Part shown: positions 1-6,981 of the stretch, in pieces | Layout: each line of letters opens with the position of its first letter | Position numbering within the stretch: the first letter of the stretch is position 1 | Source of the DNA: Opitutia bacterium | GTDB taxonomy: Bacteria > Verrucomicrobiota > Verrucomicrobiia > Opitutales > UBA953 | Assembly: GCA_947456525.1 (NCBI GenBank) | Contig: CANGRI010000010.1 | Location: forward strand, 1-33,071 | DNA: 33,071 nt | Reading direction: 5' to 3' | Notes under the pieces: generated by a model | Seen by the model: the letters and a program-made list of their open reading frames with translations, nothing else | What the model was told of the DNA's origin: nothing | The model's database searches: none | Made by a program: the position numbers and the translations under genes

Positions 1-4
1 CCCC

Positions 5-208
5 ATGGACTCCAAGCTTCACGATCTCGAAGAACGCATCGCCTTCCTGCAGCGCCACGTGGAGCAGCAGGACCGGGCCATGCTCGAGCTTTCCCGCGAG
101 GTCTCGAAGCTTTCCGATCGTCTGGCCCGCACCGAGGCCAAGCTGACCCAGACGGCCGATGCCGGCGACCAGGCTCCGCCCGCCGACGAGCGCCCGCCGC
201 ACTGGTAA
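5..208 (+). CDS. slyX: SlyX family protein
   Basis: A 67-residue, highly charged protein that is almost entirely a predicted coiled coil: heptad-like hydrophobics run from about residue 5 to 48 (LEERIAFLQRHVEQQ, then LSDRLARTEAKL). It ends in a proline-rich tail finishing PPHW. Length, coiled coil and the PPH-aromatic ending match the SlyX family (about 70 aa), whose molecular role is not established. The ATG at 5 is so near the window edge that upstream context is invisible. The following membrane-protein gene starts 50 bp later on the same strand, so co-transcription is possible. Identification rests on the overall pattern, since no catalytic motif exists to check. Confidence 0.8.
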   Translation: MDSKLHDLEERIAFLQRHVEQQDRAMLELSREVSKLSDRLARTEAKLTQTADAGDQAPPADERPPHW

Positions 209-258
209 GGGAAGGTTTTAGCATTTGAAGGCCTCCGGGGCTCGCCTAGGCTGTCGGC

Positions 259-675
259 ATGATCCTCGCCGCCGACACCGCCGCCAGCGCCGTCAACGAC
301 TCGCTGACTTATCTGGAATATGGCATCTATTTCGTCGTCTCCCTCGCCGTGACAATCTGGGTCGGCCGGACGCTCTTCCGCAGCGGCCGCCCGTTCCTCC
401 TCGAAGCCTTCCATGGCGACGAGACGATGGCCGACTCGGTCAATAATCTGCTGATCATCGGCTTCTACCTGGTGAATGCCGGCTTCATGCTCCTCTTCCT
501 TTCTTCCAAGGAACACCCGAAGACGGGCATCGAGGTCGTCGAACATCTCAGCAAGTCGGTCGGCGTGGTGGTCGTCGTCCTCGGCGTGATGCACTTCATC
601 AACCTCGTCGTCCTGAACGCCCTGCGCACCGGTGCGAACGCCGGTCGCCCGCCCGCGCTCCCGCCGAAGGCCTGA
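259..675 (+). CDS. Small integral membrane protein, function unknown
   Basis: A 138-residue protein with about three hydrophobic segments: roughly residues 18-40 (YLEYGIYFVVSLAVTIWVG), 66-82 (LLIIGFYLVNAGFMLLF) and 103-122 (VGVVVVVLGVMHFINLVVL). It finishes with a short basic, proline-rich tail that is likely cytoplasmic. I do not recognise a catalytic motif and cannot name a family with confidence. The ATG at 259 is chosen because it leads straight into the first hydrophobic stretch; no Shine-Dalgarno is visible. It lies between slyX and the SRAP gene, with only 13 bp before the latter, so the three may form one transcript. Confidence 0.7.
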   Translation: MILAADTAASAVNDSLTYLEYGIYFVVSLAVTIWVGRTLFRSGRPFLLEAFHGDETMADSVNNLLIIGFYLVNAGFMLLFLSSKEHPKTGIEVVEHLSKSVGVVVVVLGVMHFINLVVLNALRTGANAGRPPALPPKA

Positions 676-688
676 GTCGACCGAACGC

Positions 689-1390
689 ATGTGCGGCCGC
701 GTCACCCAGTTTTCTCGCTGGGAAGAAATCGTGAAGAGCCTGGGAGCCCCGCCGGCGGGGGTCTCTCCGCGTTATAACATCTCGCCGGGCACGCCGCTGG
801 TCTCCGTCCGCCGGGAGCAGGGCGTCCTCCGCACCGAAGCGTTGCCTTGGGGTTTCGTGCCCGCCTGGGCGCCGGCCGACGAACAGGAAGGCCATGCCAA
901 CGCCCGCGCCGAAGGCATCTTCGACCGGCCGACTTTCCGTGATTCCGCCCGGCACCGTCGCTGCGTCATCCCGATCGACGGCTATTATGAATGGAAGACG
1001 GAAGGCAGGCTGAAGTCTCCGTACTATTTCCGCGCCGCCGATGGCGGCCCCTTGGCGGTCGGCGGCCTATGGTCGCTCCACCTCGCCGCCGATGGCTCGC
1101 ATCGGCGCACGCTCTGCCTAGTCACGGTCGCGCCGAATCGTGAAGCGGGTGAAGTGCATTCCCGCATGCCGATCCTCTTGGCGGGCGCGGACCGGCAGGC
1201 CTGGCTTTCCGAGAAGGCTTTCGCCGCGGAGGATTTCGCGCGCCTCGCCGTCACGGCACCCGACCGGACGCTTTCGATGCATCGCGTCTCGCCCGACGTG
1301 AACCGCGTGGCCATCGACGACGAAAGACTGGTACGACCTTTGGTCGGCGCGATGGACCAGCCTGACTTCTTCGGGGATTTGCTTGGCTAA
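689..1390 (+). CDS. yedK: SRAP-domain (YedK/HMCES-type) abasic-site shielding protein
   Basis: SOS-response-associated peptidase family protein, 233 aa. Known members form a thiazolidine DNA-protein crosslink with abasic sites in single-stranded DNA through Cys2. The ATG at 689 is chosen over an in-frame upstream start because it yields MCGR, placing the catalytic Cys at position 2 as the mechanism requires. Other expected residues are present: Asn71 in NARAEGI, Glu101 in GYYEWK and His157 in HSRMPILL. The length is typical of the family. The protein acts on DNA in the cytoplasm. Its neighbours, a membrane protein and a cupin, do not suggest a specific pathway, and no LexA-like box was recognised upstream. 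Confidence 0.9.
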   Translation: MCGRVTQFSRWEEIVKSLGAPPAGVSPRYNISPGTPLVSVRREQGVLRTEALPWGFVPAWAPADEQEGHANARAEGIFDRPTFRDSARHRRCVIPIDGYYEWKTEGRLKSPYYFRAADGGPLAVGGLWSLHLAADGSHRRTLCLVTVAPNREAGEVHSRMPILLAGADRQAWLSEKAFAAEDFARLAVTAPDRTLSMHRVSPDVNRVAIDDERLVRPLVGAMDQPDFFGDLLG

Positions 1391-1417
1391 CGCGGTGTTT
1401 TTGGACAGACCTCAGGC

Positions 1418-1819
1418 ATGGCCGAGCCGTTGCACACCCCTAAGACCGTGGAGAAACCGTGGGGGCGTGAGGTCTGGTTCGCCGATCAGGCCGCGTACGC
1501 CGGCAAGATCCTCGAAGTGAAGAAGGGTTGCCGTCTCAGCCTCCAATATCACGAGCGCAAGACGGAGACGCTCTTCCTCCTCTCGGGCAAGATGGTCCTC
1601 ACTTTCCGCGCCCTGGCCGCCGGCGAGACGCCCTCCGCCCAGCTGATCACCGAAGCCCACCGCCATGTCTGGCTGCCCGGACAGACGGTCCATATCCCGG
1701 TCCGCACGATCCATCGCTTCGAGGCCCTCGAGGACAGCATCCTGCTCGAATCCTCCACGCCCGACCTCACCGACATCGTCCGCCTGCAGGATGATTTCTC
1801 GCGCCCCGTCCGCGACTGA
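1418..1819 (+). CDS. Mannose-6-phosphate isomerase type II-like cupin
   Basis: A 133-residue single-domain cupin. The N-terminal KPWGREVWFA motif and the following GKILEVKKG/LSLQYH block are hallmarks of the C-terminal isomerase domain of bifunctional type II phosphomannose isomerase/GDP-mannose pyrophosphorylases; here that domain stands alone. Metal-ligand candidates are the His in QYHERKTE and the His in TIHRFEA. The family interconverts fructose-6-P and mannose-6-P or binds related sugars. It sits 14 bp before a ROK sugar kinase, which supports a hexose-phosphate role. If active, it could feed GDP-mannose to the gmd/fcl genes far downstream, but that link is inference. No guanylyltransferase domain is attached. 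Confidence 0.8.
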   Translation: MAEPLHTPKTVEKPWGREVWFADQAAYAGKILEVKKGCRLSLQYHERKTETLFLLSGKMVLTFRALAAGETPSAQLITEAHRHVWLPGQTVHIPVRTIHRFEALEDSILLESSTPDLTDIVRLQDDFSRPVRD

Positions 1820-1833
1820 CCCTTCCCCTTCCT

Positions 1834-2796
1834 ATGCGTAAAGTTTTGGCCTTTGACCTCGGCGGCACCAAGTTCGCCTTCGGCGTCGTCAACGAAGACG
1901 GCACCGTCCTCGGCTCAGGCCGCGTCGAGACGTTCGCCGAAAAAGGCCCGCAGCAGGCTTGCGAACGCGTCGCCGAAGCCGCCCACGTACTCCTCTCGGA
2001 ACTGAAGCTCAAGCCGGTCGATTTCGTCGCGATCGGCATCGCTTCGCCGGGCCCGCTCGACATCGCCCGCGGCTGCGTCGACGGCTCGCCCAATCTCCCC
2101 GGCTGGACCGGCTTCTCGATCACGGATTTCCTGAGCGGCTCCTTCGGCGGCCTCCCCGCGCGCATCGACAACGACTGCAACGCCGCCGCCCTCGGCGAAT
2201 ACCGCTTCGGCGCCGGCAAGGGCAAGCGGAACGTCGTCTACATCACCGTCTCCACCGGCATCGGCGGCGGCGCGGTCATCGACGGCCGCCTGATGCGCGG
2301 CTCCAACGGCAACGCGGCCGAGCTCGGTCATATTCCTCTCACGATGGACGGTCCGCGCTGCGGCTGCGGCAACCCCGGCTGCTGGGAAGTCTACGCCTCC
2401 GGCACCGCGATCGCCCGTCGTACCCGCGAAGCGCTCGCCGCCGGACGTCTGTCGAGCATCGTCAAGTTCGCCGGCAGCATCGAGCAGGTCACGACGCACC
2501 ACCTCTTCCAGGCGATGGCCGAAGGCGATGCGCTGGCCAAGGACATCTGGGCCGAGTCCATCAACTACCTGGGCCGCGGCCTCGGCGCGGTGATCAACAC
2601 CTTCAATCCCGACGTGATCGTGGTCGGCGGCGGCGTGACCGCGGCGGGCGACGCGCTCTTCGTCCCGATGCGCAAGAGCGCCAACAGCTACGCTTTCCCT
2701 CGCCTCTCGGCGGTCTGCACGATCGTTCCGGCCGGCTTGGGCGGCAACGTCGGCGTGGTCGGCGCGGCGGCCTGCGCGTTCGAGCACGTCAGCTGA
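1834..2796 (+). CDS. ROK family sugar kinase (glucokinase/fructokinase type)
   Basis: A 320-residue ROK-family kinase that would phosphorylate a hexose with ATP in the cytoplasm. The phosphate-binding motif DLGGTK is at residues 8-13, the catalytic Asp is Asp114 in IDNDCNAAALGE, and the second ATP motif STGIGGG is near 140-146. The ROK zinc site is intact: Glu164-x-x-His166 followed by Cys176, Cys178 and Cys183 in CGCGNPGC. Glu/His spacing fits glucokinase-type members, but substrate cannot be fixed from motifs. The ATG follows a pyrimidine-only leader (CCCTTCCCCTTCCT) directly after the cupin stop. Adjacency to an isomerase-like cupin suggests a small sugar-phosphate operon. Confidence 0.9.
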   Translation: MRKVLAFDLGGTKFAFGVVNEDGTVLGSGRVETFAEKGPQQACERVAEAAHVLLSELKLKPVDFVAIGIASPGPLDIARGCVDGSPNLPGWTGFSITDFLSGSFGGLPARIDNDCNAAALGEYRFGAGKGKRNVVYITVSTGIGGGAVIDGRLMRGSNGNAAELGHIPLTMDGPRCGCGNPGCWEVYASGTAIARRTREALAAGRLSSIVKFAGSIEQVTTHHLFQAMAEGDALAKDIWAESINYLGRGLGAVINTFNPDVIVVGGGVTAAGDALFVPMRKSANSYAFPRLSAVCTIVPAGLGGNVGVVGAAACAFEHVS

Positions 2797-2815
2797 TTCC
2801 GCTTCCGCCGTCGTG

Positions 2816-3544
2816 ATGCGCGTCTCCGTCGTCATCCCGGCGTTCAACGAAGAAAAGCTCCTCCCGGCGACGCTCGCCGCCATCCGCTCGGCGGCCGGCG
2901 CTTTCGAACGGCGCGGCTGGACGTGGGAGTGCGTGGTCTGCGATAACAATTCCACCGACGGCACCGCGGCCTGCGCCCGCGCGGCCGGGGCGACCGTCGT
3001 CTTCGAACCGGTGAACCAGATCGGCCGGGCCCGCGACGCCGGCGCCCGCGTAGCGACGGGCGACTGGCTCGTCTTCATCGACGCTGACTCGACGCCTTCG
3101 GCGGCGCTCTTCCACGCCATCGCCGAACAGATCGCCTCAGGCCGCGCGCTCGGCGGCGGCAGCACGGTCGAACTCGAGCCCGGCACGCCGCGCTATGCGC
3201 GCTTCGTCTGCGGACTCTGGAACCTATGCAGCCGCGTCGCCGGCTGGGCCGCCGGTTCCTGCGTCTGGGTCGAGGCCGCCGCGTTCCGCGCGGCCGGAGG
3301 TTTCGGCACCGAACACTACGCCGGCGAGGAGGTGTTCCTCAGCCGTCGGCTGAAGTCCTTGGCGCGTCGTTCCGGCCGCAAGTTCGTCATCCTGGCGGTC
3401 GCCCCGCTGCTCACTTCTTCACGCAAGCTGAAGCTCTATACGCTCACCGAAGCGGCTCGGTTCTTCTTCCGGATGCTCTTCACCGCCGGCCGCGCCGCGA
3501 AGCGACCGGAGAACTGCGATATCTGGTACGACGGTCGCCGGTGA
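2816..3544 (+). CDS. Glycosyltransferase family 2
   Basis: A 242-residue GT-A fold glycosyltransferase. The start VSVVIPAFNEE, the nucleotide-binding region CDNNSTDGT (about residues 43-51) and the metal-binding DAD in FIDADS (near 89-93) are classical family 2 features. An acidic GEEVFLSRRL block near residue 171 fits the catalytic-base region. There is no transmembrane segment apart from a weak hydrophobic stretch around 140, so the enzyme is probably cytosolic or membrane-associated. A GTG lies one codon upstream of the chosen ATG at 2816, giving an ambiguous start. It follows the ROK gene by 19 bp. Donor and acceptor sugars cannot be read from sequence. Confidence 0.87.
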   Translation: MRVSVVIPAFNEEKLLPATLAAIRSAAGAFERRGWTWECVVCDNNSTDGTAACARAAGATVVFEPVNQIGRARDAGARVATGDWLVFIDADSTPSAALFHAIAEQIASGRALGGGSTVELEPGTPRYARFVCGLWNLCSRVAGWAAGSCVWVEAAAFRAAGGFGTEHYAGEEVFLSRRLKSLARRSGRKFVILAVAPLLTSSRKLKLYTLTEAARFFFRMLFTAGRAAKRPENCDIWYDGRR

Positions 3545-3550
3545 GCGCGC

Positions 3551-4213
3551 TCAGAGCCGCTGCCGCTTCCACTTCGGGATCGGGAACACGGTGACCTTGT
3601 CCGAACGCACCTCGACGTCGTCGCGGTGCCGTAAGGCCTTGGCCTCAGCGTCGGTGACGATCTCGTAGTGGCGCGCGGCGGTGATGAGGTCGGCGATCTC
3701 CCAGCAGTCCTTCGGGTTGTTCACCCATTTCTCCGCCGGCAGCCGGCTGAGGTCGTACGGCTTGGAATAGCTGCGCAGGGTCTTGCGCGGGCCCTTGGCG
3801 TATTCGTGGAAGTACGACATCGCGAGCTCGCGGACGCTCCGGTAGACCGGGTCGCGCCAGCGGAGGCAGACATAGTTGGTCTTGGAGATGGCGCCCCACT
3901 TGCCGTTCACGCGGAAGGGCGCGATCACATGGTCCATGTCCTGGTGCGCGCTGAAGTCCAGCAGCAGGGGAGGGTGGCCTTGCAGCCAGAGCGCGAAGGC
4001 GGCGACCATCGCGCCTTCGATGCAATGCGCCCGGCGATGCTTCAGCGTCTGCTCGACCGACCGGGCGGTGTCGCCCTCGGGCTCGAAGTTCTGCGGGAAA
4101 TCGACGAGGAAGTCCTGGATGGCTTTCGGCGAGGACAGGCGCGCGAGCGTGCGGGCCGCCGGCAGGCTGAGGCCGCGCTTCTGGGCGAGTCGGATCCGGG
4201 CGGCGAGCGACAT
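3551..4213 (-). CDS. Transglutaminase-like cysteine protein
   Basis: A 220-residue protein read leftward, converging on the glycosyltransferase with only 6 bp between stop codons. A transglutaminase-like catalytic arrangement is visible: Cys64 in HCIEGAMVAAFALW, His95 in DMDHVIAPF and a candidate polar third residue, Asn113, in SKTNYV. The Cys sits at the start of a helix and the His lies about 30 residues later, as in papain-fold transglutaminase-like domains. The C-terminal third (WVNNPKDCWEIADLITAARHYEIV) is not recognised. There is no signal peptide, so the protein is probably cytoplasmic. The family includes peptidases and amidases, and the substrate is unknown. Confidence 0.65.
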   Translation of the reverse strand: MSLAARIRLAQKRGLSLPAARTLARLSSPKAIQDFLVDFPQNFEPEGDTARSVEQTLKHRRAHCIEGAMVAAFALWLQGHPPLLLDFSAHQDMDHVIAPFRVNGKWGAISKTNYVCLRWRDPVYRSVRELAMSYFHEYAKGPRKTLRSYSKPYDLSRLPAEKWVNNPKDCWEIADLITAARHYEIVTDAEAKALRHRDDVEVRSDKVTVFPIPKWKRQRL

Positions 4214-4314
4214 GGCTCAGGTCTATCCATCCGGCCCCGTTCCTCAAGGAGCGAGTGCGCCCCGCTTTCGGATTGGCTAACCGGGCCGCCTCCGTTTCTT
4301 CTCCTTCGTCCGCC

Positions 4315-4527
4315 ATGCCGATCTTCGATTACACTTGCGCCGACTGCGGCAAGACCAGCGAACTGCTCGTCCGCAGTTCTCAGGACAAGCCGGCCTGCCC
4401 GCACTGCGGCTCGGCCAAGCTCGAGAAGCAGCTCCCGATGGTCGCCGTCAAGGGCTTGAAGTCCGATCACGTGCATTCCCATGGCTGCGGCTGCGGCAAA
4501 CCTAGCGGCGGCTGCGGAGGTAACTGA
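4315..4527 (+). CDS. FmdB-type zinc ribbon protein with Cys/His-rich tail
   Basis: A 70-residue FmdB/CxxC zinc ribbon protein. MPIFDYTCADCGK gives the first knuckle (Cys8, Cys11) and CPHCG the second (Cys28, Cys31), which should bind one zinc. After the ribbon comes a tail rich in His (52, 54, 56) and Cys (58, 60, 67) with glycine, typical of several FmdB-like proteins and likely metal-binding. The internal ATG at 4315 is chosen because the family begins MPIF/MPTY; an earlier in-frame ATG would add 20 unrelated residues. The stop is directly followed by the M50 protease start, so the pair is probably translated from one message. Its function is unknown beyond a proposed regulatory role. Confidence 0.88.
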   Translation: MPIFDYTCADCGKTSELLVRSSQDKPACPHCGSAKLEKQLPMVAVKGLKSDHVHSHGCGCGKPSGGCGGN

Positions 4528-4528
4528 G

Positions 4529-5176
4529 ATGGACCCCCAGACGCTTCGCGACGGGCTGCTTCAGCTCATCCTGCTGATCATCTCGATCGGTCTGCACGAG
4601 TTCGGTCATGCCTGGATGGCGGACCTGCGGGGCGACCCGCTTCCGCGGCTCCAAGGGCGCGTGACGCTCAACCCCTTCGCCCACGCGGACCCCATCGGCA
4701 CCATCGCCCTCCCGGCGGTCATGATCTTCCTAAGCCCGGGCTTCGGGCTCATCGGCTGGGGTAAGCCCGTCCAGATTTCCCTGCCCAATCCGAAGACGCG
4801 CCGGATGGATGATATCTATATCACCCTGGCCGGACCGGCGATGAACCTCGTGCTCTGCCTCATCCTGGCGGTCATCGGCGGTCTGGGTAACTTCGATCCC
4901 AAGACGCAGATGGTCATCATTCACTTCTTGGTCAGCGGCATCTATCTCAATGCAGGCTTGGTCGTCTTCAACCTCATCCCGATTCCGCCCTTGGATGGGT
5001 CCCGCCTGGCGCTGCGCCTCGGTCTTTATTCCGAGGAGGTCTTCCTCTCCCTTGCCCGCTGGGGGTTCATCATCCTGATCGTCCTTGTCAACCTGCCGCC
5101 GTTCCTCCGGGTCATGCATGCGGGCATCATCCTGCTGGCCTCGCCCTGGCTCGGCCTCTGGGATCTGCTCTCCTGA
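4529..5176 (+). CDS. Site-2 protease family (M50) membrane metalloprotease
   Basis: A 215-residue intramembrane zinc protease. The zinc motif HEFGH (His23, Glu24, His27) lies in the first membrane helix, and the third ligand is Asp156 in the NLIPIPPLDG motif of a later helix. About five hydrophobic segments are visible. The protein lacks PDZ and CBS domains, placing it with the short M50 group often annotated as site-2 protease rather than RseP. Start choice: the ATG at 4529 follows a rare clear Shine-Dalgarno in this window (GGAGG at 4516-4520). It is tightly coupled to the FmdB-like gene. The substrate is unknown. Confidence 0.9.
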   Translation: MDPQTLRDGLLQLILLIISIGLHEFGHAWMADLRGDPLPRLQGRVTLNPFAHADPIGTIALPAVMIFLSPGFGLIGWGKPVQISLPNPKTRRMDDIYITLAGPAMNLVLCLILAVIGGLGNFDPKTQMVIIHFLVSGIYLNAGLVVFNLIPIPPLDGSRLALRLGLYSEEVFLSLARWGFIILIVLVNLPPFLRVMHAGIILLASPWLGLWDLLS

Positions 5177-5226
5177 TCGGCCACCAGAGGCTTGCGTATC
5201 GGCGGTCTTCGGGCGAACCTCGGGCC

Positions 5227-5619
5227 ATGCAAACCCTCGGCGAACGTCTCCAAGAAGCCCGTCAGCGACTGGGCGTGACCCTCCGCGAAGCCGCGGAATT
5301 CACGAAGATCCGGACCGACTACCTCCAGGCGATGGAGGCCAACCAGTTCGAATCCATCCCGCTCGCCGATGTCTACAAGCGCGGCTTCGTGAAGGTCTAC
5401 GCGAAGTACCTCCGACTCGACGACGAGAAGGCCGGCGCCGATTTCAACACGCACCATTCCGCCAAGGCCTCCCGCCGCCCGCTCGAAGCCGGCGCCGACG
5501 AGGACGCGGCCTTCGAGCCCGAGCCGCGCGGCAATCCCATCACGGTGAGCCGCGACATGCTGATCTACGGCATCATCGGCATCGCGGTGATCGCGATCAT
5601 CATCGCGTTTTTTATCTAA
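5227..5619 (+). CDS. RodZ-like helix-turn-helix membrane protein, N-terminal part (frameshifted gene)
   Basis: The first 130 residues of a RodZ-type protein. Residues 3-75 form the HTH domain (LGERLQEARQRLGVTLREAA, then TKIRTDYLQAMEANQF and KRGFVKVYAKYL), which in RodZ contacts MreB rather than DNA. A linker is followed by one transmembrane helix (about 110-130, LIYGIIGIAVIAIIIAFF). Translation stops two codons after a run of six T at 5608-5613. RodZ-like proteins normally continue with an extracytoplasmic domain; that sequence is present immediately downstream but in the -1 frame. As written the product is a membrane-anchored HTH domain without the outer domain. Whether this is a sequencing error, a mutation or recoding cannot be told here. 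Confidence 0.85.
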   Translation: MQTLGERLQEARQRLGVTLREAAEFTKIRTDYLQAMEANQFESIPLADVYKRGFVKVYAKYLRLDDEKAGADFNTHHSAKASRRPLEAGADEDAAFEPEPRGNPITVSRDMLIYGIIGIAVIAIIIAFFI

Positions 5620-6032
5620 GCTCGTCCGCGGCCAAGCGGACGCAGCCGAAGCCGGTCGCGGAGGTTGTCGTCCCGGTGCCGCCGCCGAGCCGGCCTCACC
5701 AGATCACGCTGACTTCGGTCAAGGCGGGGGTGCGCTACCAGGTCATCGAGCTTAATACCGGCGAGTCTCCCGGGCTCGGCATGCTTTCGCCCCGCGACAA
5801 GCCGGTCGTCATCAACGTCAAGGGTCCGAGCGAGCTGCGCTCTTCCGCGGTCGAGAACCTGCGCGTCCAGATCGACGGCGTGCCGTTCCCGATCCCGTCC
5901 TCCGTGACGGGCGCGATGTTCGTGGCCTTGCCCGACACCTTTACGTCGCCTCCTCCGCCCAAGGCGGCCACGGCTTCCGCGGGTCAGGCGACCAAGGCCG
6001 CCGCCCCGAAGACGAAGGCCAAGGGTCGTTGA
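5613..6032 (+). pseudogene. RodZ-like extracytoplasmic domain, displaced to the -1 frame
   Basis: After the six-T run, the -1 frame is open for 139 codons and has the strongly G/C third positions of the surrounding genes. It reads YLSSSAAKRTQPKP directly after the membrane helix, then a beta-rich stretch (ITLTSVKAGVRYQVIEL, then VVINVKGPSELR, then LRVQIDGVPFPI) and an Ala/Pro/Lys-rich end. No plausible start codon or leader precedes it, so it is best read as the continuation of the RodZ-like gene. Joined by one -1 step at the T run, the full protein would be 268 aa with HTH, transmembrane and outer domains in the expected order. The outer domain is not conserved enough for me to name. Confidence 0.75.
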
Positions 6033-6079
6033 GCCGAGGGGGTTGACCGTCCGTCGGCCCGGGGTTATCTCTTGGTCCA

Positions 6080-6697
6080 GTGCCTCCGCGCCTCGAACAA
6101 CGCGTCCTCGTCCTTAACCGTCTCTGGCAGCCGGTTAACATCGTCGGCGTGCTGCGCGCGATGAGCTTGCTGTTCCGCGGGCGCGCCTCGGCGATCCACG
6201 CCGATCCCTCCGGCCATCGCGTGATGAGCGCCGAGGAATGGATGCGCTTCTCCGTCGAGACGCCGCCGCCCGCCGGCCAGTCCGTCCGCACGACATGCAT
6301 CGTGCTGCGCGTCCCTCGCGTGCTCCTGCTCGGCGAATACGACCGCGTGCCGCGCCGCGAGATCCGCTTCTCCCGCCGCAACGTCTACCTGCGCGACGCG
6401 AACACCTGCCAGTACTGCGGCCGCCAGTTCCGCGACGAGGAACTCAACCTCGACCACGTCGTCCCGCGCGACATCGGCGGCAAGACGAACTGGGAGAACA
6501 TCGTCACGGCCTGCGTGCGGTGCAATTCGCGCAAAGCCAACCGCCTCCCCGAACAGGCCGGCATGACGCTGCGCCATCCGCCGACGAAGCCGAAGTGGCG
6601 CCTGGTCGTGGCGTCGTCGCTCTCCGCCGACGAGGTCGAAGCCTGGAAGGAATTCCTCGAGGTCACGCCCGCCGGTCAGCTTCCCTGGAGGAACTGA
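6080..6697 (+). CDS. HNH endonuclease family protein
   Basis: A 205-residue protein of the common bacterial type that opens with VLVLNRLWQPVNI and carries an HNH nuclease domain at about 105-155. Structural zinc cysteines appear as CQYCG (110, 113) and CVRCN (145, 148). The catalytic core is Asp125-His126 in LDHVVPRDIGG, Asn140 in NWENIV and Asn149. These stand-alone HNH proteins occur widely and their cellular substrates are not established. The start used is GTG at 6080, preferred because the VLVLN motif follows within ten residues; the next ATG would remove it. The gene converges with the tRNA-Gly genes. Confidence 0.88.
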   Translation: MPPRLEQRVLVLNRLWQPVNIVGVLRAMSLLFRGRASAIHADPSGHRVMSAEEWMRFSVETPPPAGQSVRTTCIVLRVPRVLLLGEYDRVPRREIRFSRRNVYLRDANTCQYCGRQFRDEELNLDHVVPRDIGGKTNWENIVTACVRCNSRKANRLPEQAGMTLRHPPTKPKWRLVVASSLSADEVEAWKEFLEVTPAGQLPWRN

Positions 6698-6713
6698 GCG
6701 GCGGTGATTTCCT

Positions 6714-6787
6714 TGGTGCGGGTAACCAGATTCGAACTGGTGTATCCACTTTGGAAGAGTGGTGTCCTACCACTGAACGATACCCGC
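6714..6787 (-). tRNA. tRNA-Gly (anticodon TCC)
   Basis: Read on the minus strand, the acceptor stem GCGGGTA pairs with TACCCGC. The D-arm is GTTCAGTGGTAGGAC, the anticodon stem CCACT/AGTGG encloses loop CTTCCAA (anticodon TCC), and the T-arm holds GTTCGAATC. The CCA end is encoded at 6714-6716. The discriminator base is A (plus-strand T at 6717), whereas bacterial tRNA-Gly usually has U. Its body is nearly identical to the neighbouring tRNA-Gly(CCC), suggesting tandem duplication with anticodon change. Confidence 0.95.
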
Positions 6788-6803
6788 GTGGCCAAGGACG
6801 CTT

Positions 6804-6832
6804 ACTATTCCCAGCCGTCCGCCCGGGGTCAA
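6804..6832 (-). promoter_or_regulatory. Possible promoter for tRNA-Gly(TCC)
   Basis: On the minus strand, TTGACC (plus 6827-6832) is a good -35, followed after 17-19 bp by AATAGTAA-like sequence (plus 6802-6809) that could serve as -10. The tRNA begins about 15 bp further on. The same TTGACC hexamer precedes the other two tRNA genes at similar distance. This is motif-based only. Confidence 0.4.
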
Positions 6833-6863
6833 GCCTGCCCATCGGCCTGACGGCCGTTTCGGG

Positions 6864-6934
6864 AGCGGGTAACCAGACTCGAACTGGTGTCACCACTATG
6901 GGAAAGTGGGGTCCTACCACTGAACGATACCCGC
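6864..6934 (-). tRNA. tRNA-Gly (anticodon CCC)
   Basis: On the minus strand, the acceptor GCGGGTA pairs with TACCCGC. The anticodon stem CCACT/AGTGG encloses TTCCCAT (anticodon CCC) and the T-arm holds GTTCGAGTC. The discriminator is U as usual for bacterial tRNA-Gly, but the next three bases read CCC rather than CCA, so the CCA end would have to be added after transcription. It lies 76 bp upstream of tRNA-Gly(TCC) on the same strand. Confidence 0.95.
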
Positions 6935-6952
6935 GTCGTCCGGAACACGGGA

Positions 6953-6981
6953 TTCCTAATTCCCACCCGGCCCGCGGTCAA
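6953..6981 (-). promoter_or_regulatory. Possible promoter for tRNA-Gly(CCC)
   Basis: On the minus strand, TTGACC (plus 6976-6981) and TAGGAA (plus 6953-6958) are separated by 17 bp, with the tRNA starting about 18 bp beyond the -10. The -35 overlaps the last codons of the DUF421 gene, so the tRNA may be expressed from its own promoter as well as by read-through. Confidence 0.4.

Noticed and set aside
1915-3186. A 423-codon minus-strand open frame opposite the ROK kinase and glycosyltransferase
   Set aside because: Its composition is dominated by Ala/Arg/Asp/Glu typical of antisense frames in high-GC DNA, and both plus-strand genes carry intact catalytic motifs.
5608-5620. A classical X XXY YYZ slippery heptamer for programmed -1 frameshifting
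   Set aside because: In the reading frame the run is GCG TTT TTT, so the heptamer would be G TTT TTT and the P-site codon would re-pair poorly after a tandem slip. Only single-codon slippage or polymerase slippage fits, so programmed recoding is not claimed.
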